The position numbers and the translations under genes are program-made. A stretch of DNA of 64,000 nucleotides from Cepaea nemoralis (lineage: Eukaryota; Mollusca; Gastropoda; Stylommatophora; Helicidae), in assembly GCA_014155875.1 (NCBI GenBank), contig JACEFZ010002133.1:425001-489000 (forward strand), in the 5' to 3' direction. Under the pieces are notes generated by a model, which saw only the letters and a program-made list of their open reading frames with translations, was not told the origin of the DNA and did no database searches. Position 1 is the first letter of the stretch. Each line of letters begins with the position of its first letter. Of this stretch, positions 11,883 to 23,524 are shown in pieces.

Positions 11883-14800
11883 TTGTGGCTCTGCCTCATT
11901 TGTTATCGTTTATATTTTTGTTTATATGACGTCATGAGTAATATCGCTTGTGTGAGCATATATTTTCATAATTCCCAGACTAAGGGGGATAACTAATTCG
12001 ATCTTTTCCTGGTTAAGCTGCCGCTACTTCTTCCAGAGGGGTTTAATAAGTCAAGTCTGCGGTAGCTTCCATCCAACGGAAGTTCATTTTCTCAACTTTA
12101 GCGCATGGGTAAGAATAGCTGTCCACAGGCAGTGTTAGTAATTGACCACTCAGGTTGAAATTCTAGCCAATAGACTTCTGCCTTTTCACTAAAACTAGGC
12201 CTTAGCAAAACATGAACTGTCGAAAACATGAACTTACACAACAAAATTTATGCTGAGGGTGTGAACTTACACAAATCTTATGGTGAAGAAATGAATTTAC
12301 AAAATATGAACTGCCAAAGACATGAACTTACCTACACACACAAATATTTTTTTTTTAATGACAATATGGGGGACACTTCTGTATGACTTGTGGGATACAT
12401 TTGTATTTTATAAGGGCTACTTATCTATGTGATGAGGAGGCCGTGAAATCACAAGTGGACACCTTTGTGCGCGCAGTTGGGACAGTTTGTAAGAGTAAGC
12501 GGTAATTTGGGCGAGACTGTCAACAATTTGTAATAACAAGTGGAAATTTTGTGAGCCCCTGTGGGGAAGTTGTTAGAGTCAGTGGGTAAGTTGATAGGGC
12601 GAGTCGATAATATGAGAGAGTCGGTGGACACGTTGTTGGGGAAAAGGGACAGTTGTTATGGTAAGTGTGTGAGTTGATAGGATAGGTCGACCGATTGTAA
12701 TAGCAAGAGGACAGATTGTTTGAGCCAGCGAGCAAGTTTGTAAGAACAAGTGGCCAAGTTGTGTTAACAAATGTTGGTATGTTTTTATAGGTTTGACCAC
12801 GCTATTTCTTTACTTGACCAATATTTTTTCTATTTGGGTAACAAGTTGTTCCTACTTTTCATGAGTTTGGTTGAGAAATTTCTGTATTTGGCCGACATTG
12901 TTCGCAATATTTCTCTCTTTGGGTGATCTCTTTTCACATTTGGCTTTCAAATTTTCCTACTTGGCCAATACTTTTCCTATCTGGGTAACAACTTTTCCTA
13001 GTTTGCATATGTGTGACCGAACTATTTCTGCATTTGTCCGACATTTTTCACATTTGGCTAACAGATTTTCCTACTTGACCAAGGTTTTTTTTTTTTCACT
13101 TTGGCTAACAAAGTTTCCTAGTTTTCATAAGTTTGAGCGATGTATTTCGTTACTTGGTCATTATTTTTCCTCTTTGAGTAACACATGTCCCTAGTTGGTC
13201 AATATAGTTCCCGTTTGGTTATCAATTTTCCTATTTTTTATATGTTTGTTTGAGATATTTCTGTATTTGGCCTAACTTTTTCCCATTTGGCAAATAGTTC
13301 TCCTACTTTTTATAACTCTGGCCGAGATATTCCTCTCTTTGGGTGATATTTTTTTTACATTTGGCTATCAAATTTTCCTACTTGGGCAATATTTTTACTA
13401 TTTGGCTAACAAATTTTTCCTAATTTTAATAAGTGCGAACGAGGTATTTCTGTATTTGGCCGACATTTTTTACATTTGGCTAACAGATTTTCCTACTTGA
13501 CCTAGGTTTTTATTCTCGTTGGCTAACAAAGTTTCCTACTTTTCATAAGTTTGGTTGAGATGTTACTATATTTGGTCTAACTTTTTCTCATTTGGTTGAG
13601 AATTTTCCTTCTTTTTATAAGTTTGGATGAGATATTTCTCTCTTTGTCTGATATTTTTTCACCTTTGGCTATCACATTTTCTTACTTGGTTAATACTTTT
13701 CCTATCTGGCTAACAACCTTTCCTTGTTTGCATACGTGTGGCCGAACTATTTCTGCATTTGGCCGACATTTTTCACAATTGGTTAACAGATTTTTCCTAC
13801 TTGACCAAGGTTTCTTCCATTTGGCTAACAAAGTTTCGTAGTTTTCATAAGTTTGAGCGATGTATTTCGTTAGTTGGTCATTATTTTTCCTCTTTGAGTA
13901 ACACATTTCCCTAGTTGGTCAATATATTTCCCGTTTGGTTATCAATTTTCCTATTTTTTATATGTTTGGTTGAAATATTTCTGTATTTGGCCTAACTTTT
14001 TCCCATTTGGCACATAGTTATCCTACTTTTTATAAGTCTGGCCGAGATATTCCTCTCTTTGGGTGATTTTTTTTTTTTTTTTTTTACATTTGGCTATCAA
14101 ATGTTCCTACTTGGGCAATATTTTTACTATCTGGCTAACAACTTTTCCTTGTTTGCATACGTGCGGACGAGGTATTTCTGTATTTGGCCGACATTTTTTA
14201 CATTTGGTTAACAGATTTTCCTATTTGAACAAGGTTTTTATTCTCGTTGGCTAACAAAGTTTCCTACTTTTCATAAGTTTGGTTGAGATGTTACTATATT
14301 TGGTCTAACGTTTTCTCATTTGGTTGAGAATTTTCCTTCTTTTTATAAGTTTGGATGAGATATTTCTCTCTTTGTCTGATATTTTTTCCCCTTTGGGTAT
14401 CACATTTTCTTACTTGGTTAATACTTTTCCTATCTGGCTAACAACTTTTCCTTGTTTGCATACGTGTGGCCGAACCTATTTCTGCATTTGGCCGACATTT
14501 TTCACAATTGGTTAACAGATTTTTCCTACTTGACCAAGGTTTCTTCCATTTGGCTAACAAAGTTTCGTAGTTTTCATAAGCTTGAGCGATGTATTTCGTT
14601 ACTTGGTCATTATTTTTCCTCTTTGAGTAACACATTTCCCTAGTTGGTCAATATATTTCCCGTTTGGTTATCAATTTTCCTATTTTTTTTATATGTTTGG
14701 TTGAAATATTTCTGTATTTGGCCTAACTTTTTCCCATTTGGCATATAGTTCTCCTACTTTTTATAAGTCTGGCCGAGATATTCCTCTCTTTGGGTGATAT

Positions 14801-17800
14801 TTTTTTTTTTTACATTTGGCTATCAAATTTTCCTACTTGGGCAATATTTTTCCTATCTGGCTAACAACCTTTCCTTGTTTGCATACGTACGGACGAGGTA
14901 TTTCTGCATTTGGCCGACATTTTTTACATTTGGCTAACAGATTTTCCTACTTGACCTAGGTTTTTTCGCTTTGGCTAACAAAGTTTCCTAGTTTTCATAA
15001 GTTTGGTTGCGATGTTACTATACTTGGTCTAACTTTTTCTCATTTGGTTGAGAATTTTCCTTCTTTTTATAAGTTTGGATGAGATATTTCTCTCTTTGTC
15101 TGATATTTTTTCACCTTTGGCTATCACATTTTCTTATTTGGTTAATACTTTTCCTATCTGGCTAACAACCTTTCCTTGTTTGCATACGTGTGGCCGAACT
15201 ATTTCTGCATTTGGCCGACATTTTTCACAATTGGTTAACAGATTTTTCCTACTTGACCAAGGTTTCTTCCATTTGGCTAACAAAGTTTCGTATTTTCATA
15301 AGTTTGAGCGATGTATTTCGTTAGTTGGTCATTATTTTTCCTCTTTGAGTAACACATTTCCCTAGTTGGTCAATGTATTTCCCGTTTGGTTATCAATTTT
15401 CCTATTTTTTTATATGTTTGGTTGAAATATTTCTGTATTTGGCCTAACTTTTTCCCATTTGGCACATAGTTCTCCTACTTTTTATAAGTCTGGCCGAGAT
15501 ATTCCTCTCTTTGGGTGATTTTTTTTTTTTTTTTTTTACATTTGGCTATCAAATTTTCCTACTTGGGCAATATTTTTACTATCTGGCTAACAACTTTTCC
15601 TTGTTTGCATACGTGCGGACGAGGTATTTCTGTATTTGGCCGACATTTTTCACATTTGGGTCGGTGCCTTATCATCCTATATTTTTATTTGAGTGAGCCT
15701 ATTGTGAAGTTAGTGAGTGCCTATTTGTCGACCATGATGGAATGGACAACCGATGACCTCATAAGTTTTGTACGTTACACTGTATTCGACGCCATTTTGC
15801 CTTGTCGTTGCCTTTTAAGTGACGTATCGATGTTTGCTCGTAATGGGCATGCACCCCGGATGCTGTCGCTTTGAGAAATGATCGATATCTCACAATGAGC
15901 CTTTTTCGTGGCACTGGAGACACTATCAATAAGATGATAGAGTGGTGGGTTATGACGTCATCACCTCTTAGAACTATAAAATACAGATATTTCAGTAACA
16001 CCTTACATGGCATACAACACAAACTAGCTTTATACTACATACGATATACAAATACTTAGTGAAACAACAAGCACCCTCGCTATTCTACTACTCCTACTAT
16101 TACCACCACCACCACCACCACCACCACCACCACCGACGCCGCTACTACTACTACTACCACTACTACTATTACCAATATTATTACTATTTGTATCCATGGT
16201 GTCGGAGATCATAGTTTATGGAGTGTCATACTGACCAATGTCAGGCGATAAGTCTCTTGCTGATGTTGGTGACTATTACTACTGGTGCTATTGGTACTAT
16301 GAGTACCACCATTACATGAAGGTAATGCCGTTAATTGGGGATTTCTGTATTGTGAGTCAACCCCGGAATTGTTCAATGGTGTTGGAGATCGCAATGTGTG
16401 GGTGGTACGTCCGTTGGTAAGACACATGATGATGATGATAATTAGTACTTTTGTTGGTATTGCTACTACTGGTACTACTACTACCGTTATAAATATCACC
16501 TAACATGCCTCTTGATAATGATGACTAACATTACTACGAAACAACTCTACTATTATTACTATACAACCACGCCAATTATAGACAATAGCGATAAACGTAT
16601 TAGAACCTACTCGCCCTGATCAGCGACATCCTTCCCAGAGCAGACAGTTTGATACTTCATGACTGAGACACCCCAACCTCTAGACCTAACAACTTGACCA
16701 CCTCTTGATCATCACCATGTCACTACACCTACTCTCCTCTACAATTTATGTGGTCACTCGACCACTTGACCACCGCTTGACCACCACTTGACGACTACTT
16801 GACTACATTTTGATCATCTTCGTGTCACTACACGTACTCTTCCCATCAATTTAAGGGGTAACTTGACCACTTGACCACCCCTTGACCACTCCTTGACCAG
16901 TACTTGACCACCTCTTGATCATCACCACATCACTAACTGTACCCTCCCATACAATTTAGGGGGTCATTTAACCACTTGACCACCCCTTGACCACCTCTTG
17001 ACCACTACTTGACCACCTCACGATCATCACCAACTTACTACACTCACTTTCCCTGACAATTTAAGGGGTCACTCGACCACTTGACCACATCTTGACCACC
17101 ACTTGACCACACCCTGACCACCACTTGACCACCTCTTGATCATCACCACGTCACTACACGTACTCTCCCCAACAATTTAAGGGGTCATTTAACCACTTGA
17201 CCACCCCTTGACCACCGCTTGACCACCTCTTGACCACTAATTTACCACCCTTTAATCATCACCATATCATTACAACTACTTTCCCCGACAATTTAAGTGG
17301 TCACTCGACCACTTGACCACTGCTTGACCACTGCTTGACCACTAATTTACCACCCTTTAATCATCACCATATCATTACAACTACTTTCCACTAAAATTTT
17401 CCTCACTTGACCACTGCTTGACCACTGCTTGACCACTAATTTACCACCCTTTAATCATCACCATATCATTACAACTACTTTCCCCGACAATTTAAGTGGT
17501 CACTCGACCACTTGACCACTGCTTGACCACTGCTTGACCACTAATTTACCACCCTTTAATCATCACCATATCATTACAACTACTTTCCACTAAAATTTTC
17601 CTCACTTGACCACTGCTTGACCACTGCTTGACCACTAATTTACCACCCTTTAATCATCACCATATCACTACACCTACTTTCCCCGACAATTTAAGTGGTC
17701 ACTCGACCACTTGACCACATCTTGACCACCACTTGACCACACCCTGACCACCACTTGACCACCTCTTGATCATCACCATGTCACTACACGTACCATCCCA

Positions 17801-18260
17801 TACAATTTAAGGGGTCACTTGACCACCTCTTGACCGCTTGACCACCTCTTGACCACCACTTGAGCACGTCATCGCACACCCTTACCTATAATTTAAGGGG
17901 TCACTTGACTATGTTTTTTTTTTCTTTTTTTTTTTTTTCCTTCTTCTTCTTTTCTATATATGTTTTATTAAAAATTATTATATACCTTACTTGAGTCGTT
18001 TGTTTTTCTTTATTGATGTTTTATGTCGTATTTTTTATGTCGTACCTATAATTACTTGACCACGCACGCCACCTCTGATGAGTCACTAGACCAGACCACC
18101 TCTGATGAGTCACTAGACCACGCCACCTATGATGAGTCACTAGACCACGCCTACATTTTTGGGGGGAAAAAGAGTTATCGCCCTTTGTGGATCAGGATCG
18201 ATAAATGGTTGATTTATATAAGATCCACAAAAGGACTGGATAATGTACCTATATACTACT

Positions 18261-18331
18261 ATCAAGTCAACATAACATGTCAGTCCAACTGAGCGTTGAA
18301 CCCGCCATCCTGCCATTACCGCACGGGAAGT
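18261..18331. repeat. Right target-site duplication and remainder of the interrupted 254-bp repeat
   Basis: ATCAAG at 18261-18266 is followed by TCAACATAACATGTCAGTCC and GCGTTGAACCCGCCATCCTG. This is the same sequence that follows ATCAAG at 5618 and 5872. The match runs to GCACGGGAAG near 18330. Confidence 0.92.
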
Positions 18332-18587
18332 TTAAGAGAGAAAGCTTTTATCCTTTCGGCTACTCTGACCTCATCTTCAAAGTTCACTTCTCACTTGTCA
18401 CAGCATCAGAAGGTGAGGTCACCGGTTCTGTTCATCACCACTTTCCTTTGCCTAACTTGCAGTGAGCCCAGGGACCGTTATAGCTCGGACTCAGATAAAG
18501 CGCATCCGTGACTTGGTTGCGAACCGGTCACTTTAACCAGGGAGGTCAAGCTCCCAGGGGTGGTAGCAAGCGAGCGGCAATCATGCT

Positions 18588-18985
18588 CTGGCAGGATGCA
18601 AGCTCTGGCAGGATGCAAGCTCTGGCAGGATGCAATCTCTGCCCGTGAATTTAAGTCAGTAATGGATGGCTGGTAGTTTTACTGGGGTCTGAGAATAGAT
18701 TCACACAGGTACCAATAGAAAGCGGAGGGGGAAGTTTAATGTGATCTAAGAGATCCGTTCTATGTGACTTAAGAGAGATTTTTAATCTGACCTCAGAGAG
18801 CTGTTTACTGTGACCTAAGAGAGATATTTAATGTGACCTAAGACAGATGTTTAATTAGACATAAGAGAGATTTTTTTTGAGCTTGACCTAAGAGAGCTGT
18901 TGAATGTGACCTAAGAGAGATGTTTAATCTGACCTAAGAGAGATGTTCAATGTGGCCTAAGAGAGATGTTTATTGTGACCTAAGT
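18588..18985. repeat. Two small minisatellites (17 bp and 23 bp)
   Basis: A 17-bp unit (GCTCTGGCAGGATGCAA) repeats about three times at 18588-18640. A 23-bp unit (GTGACCTAAGAGAGATGTTTAA plus T) repeats about ten times at 18736-18985 with scattered substitutions. Confidence 0.85.
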
Positions 18986-18989
18986 ATTC

Positions 18990-19175
18990 GGGTTGCCGAG
19001 ACACGGCGCTGTTATGAACCAGTTTTCTTCTATTTTCGCATCTTACTAAATAAATTAACAAACTGAAAGTTATAGCGTGGTCACACCGAGATTCGAACCG
19101 TCTTCTCCTGCAAAGTCCTTTATCCCCAATCTGAGAACACAGGTCCTCAAGCAACTCGCCAAGCTGTCCTATCTG
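18990..19175 (-). mobile_element. tRNA-derived SINE head
   Basis: The minus strand reads a box-A-like TGGCGAGTTGCTTGAGGAC (near 19150), then a tRNA-like arm, then the B box CGGTTCGAATCTCGG (near 19088-19102). It resembles a Ser/Leu-type tRNA head. It is unlikely to be a functional tRNA because the acceptor ends do not pair obviously. The tail towards 18990 is undefined. Confidence 0.5.
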
Positions 19176-19334
19176 TTGCCAACTCCTACAGATTCCTTCA
19201 TGTCCTCTCTCTATTATTCATTTATGTTTTTGGTTATCTTTTCCATGCGTTTTACGTCTCCCAAATTTCGTTTGCCTGGGGAATTCCCGGCAAGAGCGTG
19301 GGATTCGAACCTGCCCCCTTCAAATGACGACATA

Positions 19335-19858
19335 ATCAATCAATCAATCATGTGCCATGCCGGAAAGCGTGGGCGGTCATGACTCGCCATTTCACTAGAT
19401 CACCAGTGTCGTGGATCAGCTCAGTTTTCCTGTCTCGACCATGTCATGCCGCCAAGCCATCCAAGTATTTACTTCTTGGTCTTCCCCTTGGTCTGTTCCC
19501 TTCGATCTTGCCAGTTGTCACTAAGTTCTCTAATCCATTTCTTCTCATGACATGTCCAAACAATTTTGACTGTCTACGTCTAATATTCTCTAATCAATTT
19601 ACGATTTTCATTTGTCTCCTGTAGTACTTGGTCATTGGTTTTTCTGTCTGTCCATGGTATTCTTTGCATTTTCCTCAGAAACCACATTTCTGCAGCCATC
19701 AGATGTTTTTCAGCTTGACTGCTCATTGTCTAAGTTTCACATCCATACAAAAGAACAGGCTCTATGTAGCACTTCAACACACTTTTTCTCGTTTCAATTG
19801 ACATCTTTTTATTGGTCAGTACGTTTTTCATCTTGCTGAAGGCTACTTTCGCCATGGC
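19335..19858 (-). mobile_element. RTE-like LINE 3' fragment (copy B)
   Basis: Same family as the copies at 1 and 39650. The minus strand holds the region from AKVAFSKMKNVLTNKKMSIE through the GHVMRRN-type block to the C-terminus. It has several frame breaks and is 5'-truncated near 19858. The 3' end is followed by a (TGAT)n tail, visible as AATCAATCAATCAATCATG at 19332-19350, as expected for RTE-type elements. Confidence 0.85.
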
Positions 19859-20027
19859 GACATAAAGAATAGCGAAAATTGGCGGAAGAGAACAAGAGAC
19901 AACAATGACGTCAAACAACTGACATTTACCACAGCTCACGTTGCACGCGACGGCTGTAGCAGATTACACGACTATGCAAGTGTCATTTGTCACTGACAGG
20001 TGGCGTGGCGTCAGCTGACATGATCAT

Positions 20028-20030
<3 letters not shown>

Positions 20031-20098
<68 letters not shown>
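20031..20098. repeat. (CT)n microsatellite
   Basis: Uninterrupted CT dinucleotide tract of about 68 bp. Confidence 0.97.
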
Positions 20099-20102
<4 letters not shown>

Positions 20103-20224
20103 CTCTCATTCACTTTCTCTCACTAATTCTCTCCCTCCACGGAATGCGGCCGGCAGTTCCATGCAACCAGCTGCTGTTATCTAGCACGCAGGTGTGGGGA
20201 GGAGGCAGGGATGATGATCGCCTG

Positions 20225-20440
20225 GTGAAAAGAGTGGCCTGGAAAAGTGGACAGGAGGAGGGGTGAGTTGGAGGTGAACACAAGATAGAGGTAAGACACA
20301 CAGAGACGGGGGGAGAGAGAACCGAGAGGGTGGAGAATGAGGAGTGAGCTGGAGGTGAACACAAGACTGAGGCGAGACACACAGAGACGGGGGGGGGGGA
20401 GAGAACATAGGGGATGGAGAATGATTCGGGGGGAGTGGGC
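20225..20440. repeat. Tandem duplication of an ~83-bp unit
   Basis: GAGGTGAACACAAGA at about 20271 and 20353 marks two copies. Each continues with a GAGACACACAGAGACGGGG-type block and GGTGGAGAATGA or GGATGGAGAATGA. A weaker third copy precedes them. Minus-strand Pro/Ser-rich frames here are by-products. Confidence 0.7.
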
Positions 20441-20639
20441 TGTGTTAGGCAGAAGCAGCTGAGACAGGCATGAACAGAGAGAAAAAGACAAGAGAGGGAA
20501 AAAGATAGAAAGCGTTACACAATACATAAAAACTACACAAAGAGACGGGGTGGGATGAGAGGGAGACAACGTGAAATTTTAGATAAAGACTACAGACAGG
20601 GCTCGCGTGCACTAAACATTACTTAAAAGAACTATAAAG

Positions 20640-20707
20640 CGTGAGAGACAGAGAGGGAAGGAGAGAGAGAGAGACAAAGAGGAACGGGGAGAGAGAGACA
20701 AAGAGGA

Positions 20708-20749
<42 letters not shown>

Positions 20750-20946
20750 GGAGAGAAACACACAAAAGAGACGGAGAGAGAAACAGACGAACACTAGACA
20801 TTAAAAAAACTAAAACAAACTAAAGAGTAAGAGACAGAGAGACAGAGAGGGGTGGAGAGAGACAGAGAGACGGTGAGAAACACACACAGAGAGGGGCGGG
20901 GAGAGAGAGACAGAGAGATGGTGAGAAACACACACACACAGACGGT

Positions 20947-21003
<57 letters not shown>

Positions 21004-21103
21004 GAAGTGAGAGAGAGATAGACGAACGCTAAACCTCAGGTAAAAATTAGAGATCGGGCACGTCATTTACCATTAGATAAAATTTTTAAAAACTACAGAA
21101 AAG

Positions 21104-21155
<52 letters not shown>

Positions 21156-21238
21156 GGGGGTTAGACCAGATACAAATTAGAGATCGGGTAAGTGTGCATT
21201 AAACATTAGATTTTAAAAATGCAGAAAGAGAGCGAGCG

Positions 21239-21335
<97 letters not shown>

Positions 21336-21400
21336 AGACAAAACACACGTACACAGAGATAGCTAGAGATAATGCAGATATATATATATATATATAATAC
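20640..21400. repeat. Cluster of GA, CA and TA microsatellites
   Basis: GA tracts lie at about 20713-20750, 21103-21152 and 21229-21331, a CA tract at about 20949-21000 and a TA tract at 21379-21396. The spacers are themselves duplicated: ATTAGAGATCGGGCA or ATTAGAGATCGGGTA occurs at 21046 and 21177, each followed by a variant of the ACATTAGAT motif. The cluster therefore grew by duplication of larger blocks. Confidence 0.88.
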
Positions 21401-21608
21401 AGAGAGGGGGAGAGTTGAGGCCAGCGGTCACAGACATGACAAAGGGAGGGCGTAAGAGAAACAAAAAATAACTATCTGCATGAAACTAAGGACAATGCCA
21501 CATGACACCACACTTATAAACAGCTCCAACACCCAATGACGATCACTTAAATCCAACTGTCACGTGGAGCTGTACCGGAGCATCAATCCCCGCCCTGTAA
21601 CGAACGGG
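21401..21608. other. Non-repetitive spacer
   Basis: I see no gene or element between the GA/TA cluster and the 20-bp minisatellite. Confidence 0.4.
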
Positions 21609-22830
21609 GAGGAACACAGCTTGGTGGAGAGGCACACAATTTGGTGGAGAGGCACGCAGCTTGGTGGAGAGGCACACAATTTGGTGGAGAGGCACACAAT
21701 TTGGTGGAGAGGCACACAATTTGGTGGAGAGGCACACAATTTGGTGGAGAGGCACACAATTTGGTGGAGAGGCACACAATTTGGTGGAGAGGCACACAAT
21801 TTGGTGGAGAGGCACACAATTTGGTGGAGAAGCACACAATTTGGTGGAGAGGCACACAATTTGGTGGAGAGGCACACAATTTGGTGGAGAGGCACACAAT
21901 TTGGTGGAGAGGTACGCAGCTTGGTGGAGAGGCACGCAGCTTGGTGGAGAGGTACGCAGCTTGGTGGAGAGGCACGCAGCTCAGTGGAGAGGTACGCAGC
22001 TGGGTGGAGAGGTACGCAGCTTGGTGGAGAGGCACGCAGCTCGGTGGAGAGGCACGCAGCTTGGTGGAGAGGTACGCAGCTGGGTGGAGAGGCACGCAGC
22101 TCAGTGGGGAGGCACGCAGCTCAGTGGGGAGGCACGCAGCTCAGTGGGGAGGCACGCAGCTCAGTGGGGAGGCACGCAGCTCAGTGGGGAGGCACGCAGC
22201 TCAGTGGGGAGGCACGCAGCTCAGTGGGGAGGCACGCAGCTTGGTAGAGAGGTACACAGCTTGTCGGGGAGGTACACAGCCCAGCGGGGAGGCACACAGC
22301 TTATTGGAGAGGCACACAGCTTATTGGAGAGGCACACAGCTTGTTGGAGAGGCACACCGCTTGTCAGGGAGGTACACAGCCCAGCGGGGAGGCACACAGC
22401 TTGTACGAGAGGCACTCAGCCCAGCGGGGAGGCACACAGCTTGTACGAGAGGCACTCAGCCCAGCGGGGAGGCACACAGCTTGTACGAGAGGCACTCAGC
22501 CCAGCGGGGAGGCACACAGCTTGTACGAGAGACACTCAGCCCAGCGGGGAGGCACACAGCTTGTCGGGGCGGCACACAGCTCGGTGGGGAGGCACACAGC
22601 TCGGTGGGGAGGCACACAGCTCGGTGGGGAGGCACACAGCTCGGCGAGGAGGCACACAGCTTGTCGGGGAGACAAACAGCCCAGCGGTAAGGCACACAGC
22701 TTGTCGAGGCGGCACGCAGCTTGTCGGGGCGGCACGCAGCTTGTCGGGGCGGCACATAGCTTGTACGGGAAGCACATAGTTTGTACGGGAGGCACACAGC
22801 TTGTCAGGGAGGCACGCCGACAGCTTGTCG
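21609..22830. repeat. 20-bp minisatellite, about 61 units
   Basis: The unit is GGAGAGGCACACAATTTGGT and variants (GCAGCTTGGT, GCAGCTCAGT, ACAGCCCAGC, ACAGCTTGTA). Variants are clustered: the AATTTGGT form fills 21670-21905, the CAGCTCAGT form 22100-22235, and an alternating TTGTACGA/CCCAGCGG two-unit pattern fills 22375-22560. The array is open in every frame on both strands because 20 is not a multiple of 3 and the unit lacks stop codons. I do not treat those frames as genes. Confidence 0.95.
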
Positions 22831-23099
22831 TGTGTGTGTGTGACTGGGGGGGTGAGGGGGAGAACGCCTATGTATACAATCAAGTGAGATGAGGGAACAA
22901 TCGGCCACAATTAGCGAGAGCTTGTTGAAGGTGCCGTGAACAGAAGAGTGGTGAAAAGAGAGAGACACGTAAAACATGTTACAGTTCCCTTCTTCACCGT
23001 CTTATCTTCCCATGCAATTCCCATAACATTCTGAAAATTGTCCTGTAGACATTTTATGAGGCTTTGTTGACCCGTCAGCAAACTGGTGGGAAACAATTA

Positions 23100-23175
23100 A
23101 TAATGTTATTGTTGGGGGTTAAACCCCGACCTCTGGCTTGGTGAGATCAAGCCACCAACCAATATGTCACAGCAG
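23100..23175 (-). mobile_element. Possible tRNA-like SINE piece
   Basis: The minus strand contains GGTTGGTGGCTTGATCTCAC followed by GGTCGGGGTTTAACCCCC, resembling box A and box B of a tRNA promoter. It is short and isolated. Confidence 0.3.
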
Positions 23176-23204
23176 CTACGATAAATGTAATCATGCACAA
23201 GAAA

Positions 23205-23520
23205 AACTCGCATTTCATGGAAATAAAAGCCAACAAAGTATTACGTCCTTGTGAAACTTGGGGATGAAAAGACAGCTGACGAAAGAAACAAAAAGAAGAG
23301 AGAAAACACATATTTTAACCACATTTAACCACGCGACACATAAAAACCAGAGGGAAAAGTGGAAGGAGGTGAGCAAAGAGTATACTAGGGGACAATTGGG
23401 AAGAAAACACCAAGAGACGAACATTAACACACCTTAGTCTATCCGAGAACCACCAGCAACAGAGCGAACCTGCTCGAGATAGATTCGCGGCACTCAACCT
23501 TTATCGTGAAGACTGGCCGA
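23205..23520 (+). mobile_element. LINE remnant (post-RT region)
   Basis: In broken plus frames the text LGMKRQLTKE, then a tail of LINE C-terminal type, can be followed. The sequence GATGAAAAGACAGCTGACGA at about 23268 aligns with GAATGAAAAGAGAGCTGATG at 33742 in a second remnant of the same family. Many stops; no function. Confidence 0.5.
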
Positions 23521-23524
23521 TTCT

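Larger units (their letters stand above)
6127..18260. mobile_element. Giant palindromic (fold-back) transposon, 12.1 kb, Polinton-like termini
   Basis: The element starts AGTAGTATATAGGTACATTA and ends with its exact reverse complement. The left arm is 6127-11882, the loop 11883-11899 and the right arm 11900-18260. The arms match along their whole length but differ by base substitutions and by tandem-repeat copy number. ATCAAG flanks both ends. AG...CT termini with a 6-bp duplication are the hallmarks of Polinton/Maverick integration; hAT (8 bp), piggyBac (TTAA) and Tc1/mariner (TA) do not fit. No polymerase, integrase, ATPase, protease or capsid gene is visible; the longest frames are short and lie in repeats. 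I infer a non-autonomous element mobilised in trans. The alternative is an undescribed superfamily that also makes 6-bp duplications. The mobile nature is near certain; the Polinton link is moderate. Confidence 0.9.

Noticed and set aside
6127..18260. Giant palindrome as a mirrored gene pair or an assembly inversion
   Set aside because: No genes inside; the outer flanks reconstruct a single empty target with a 6-bp duplication, which a simple assembly mirror would not give.
21641..22779. Open frames of 349 and 372 codons in the 20-bp array
   Set aside because: Translation of a tandem repeat with period not divisible by 3; no sign of selection on any one frame.
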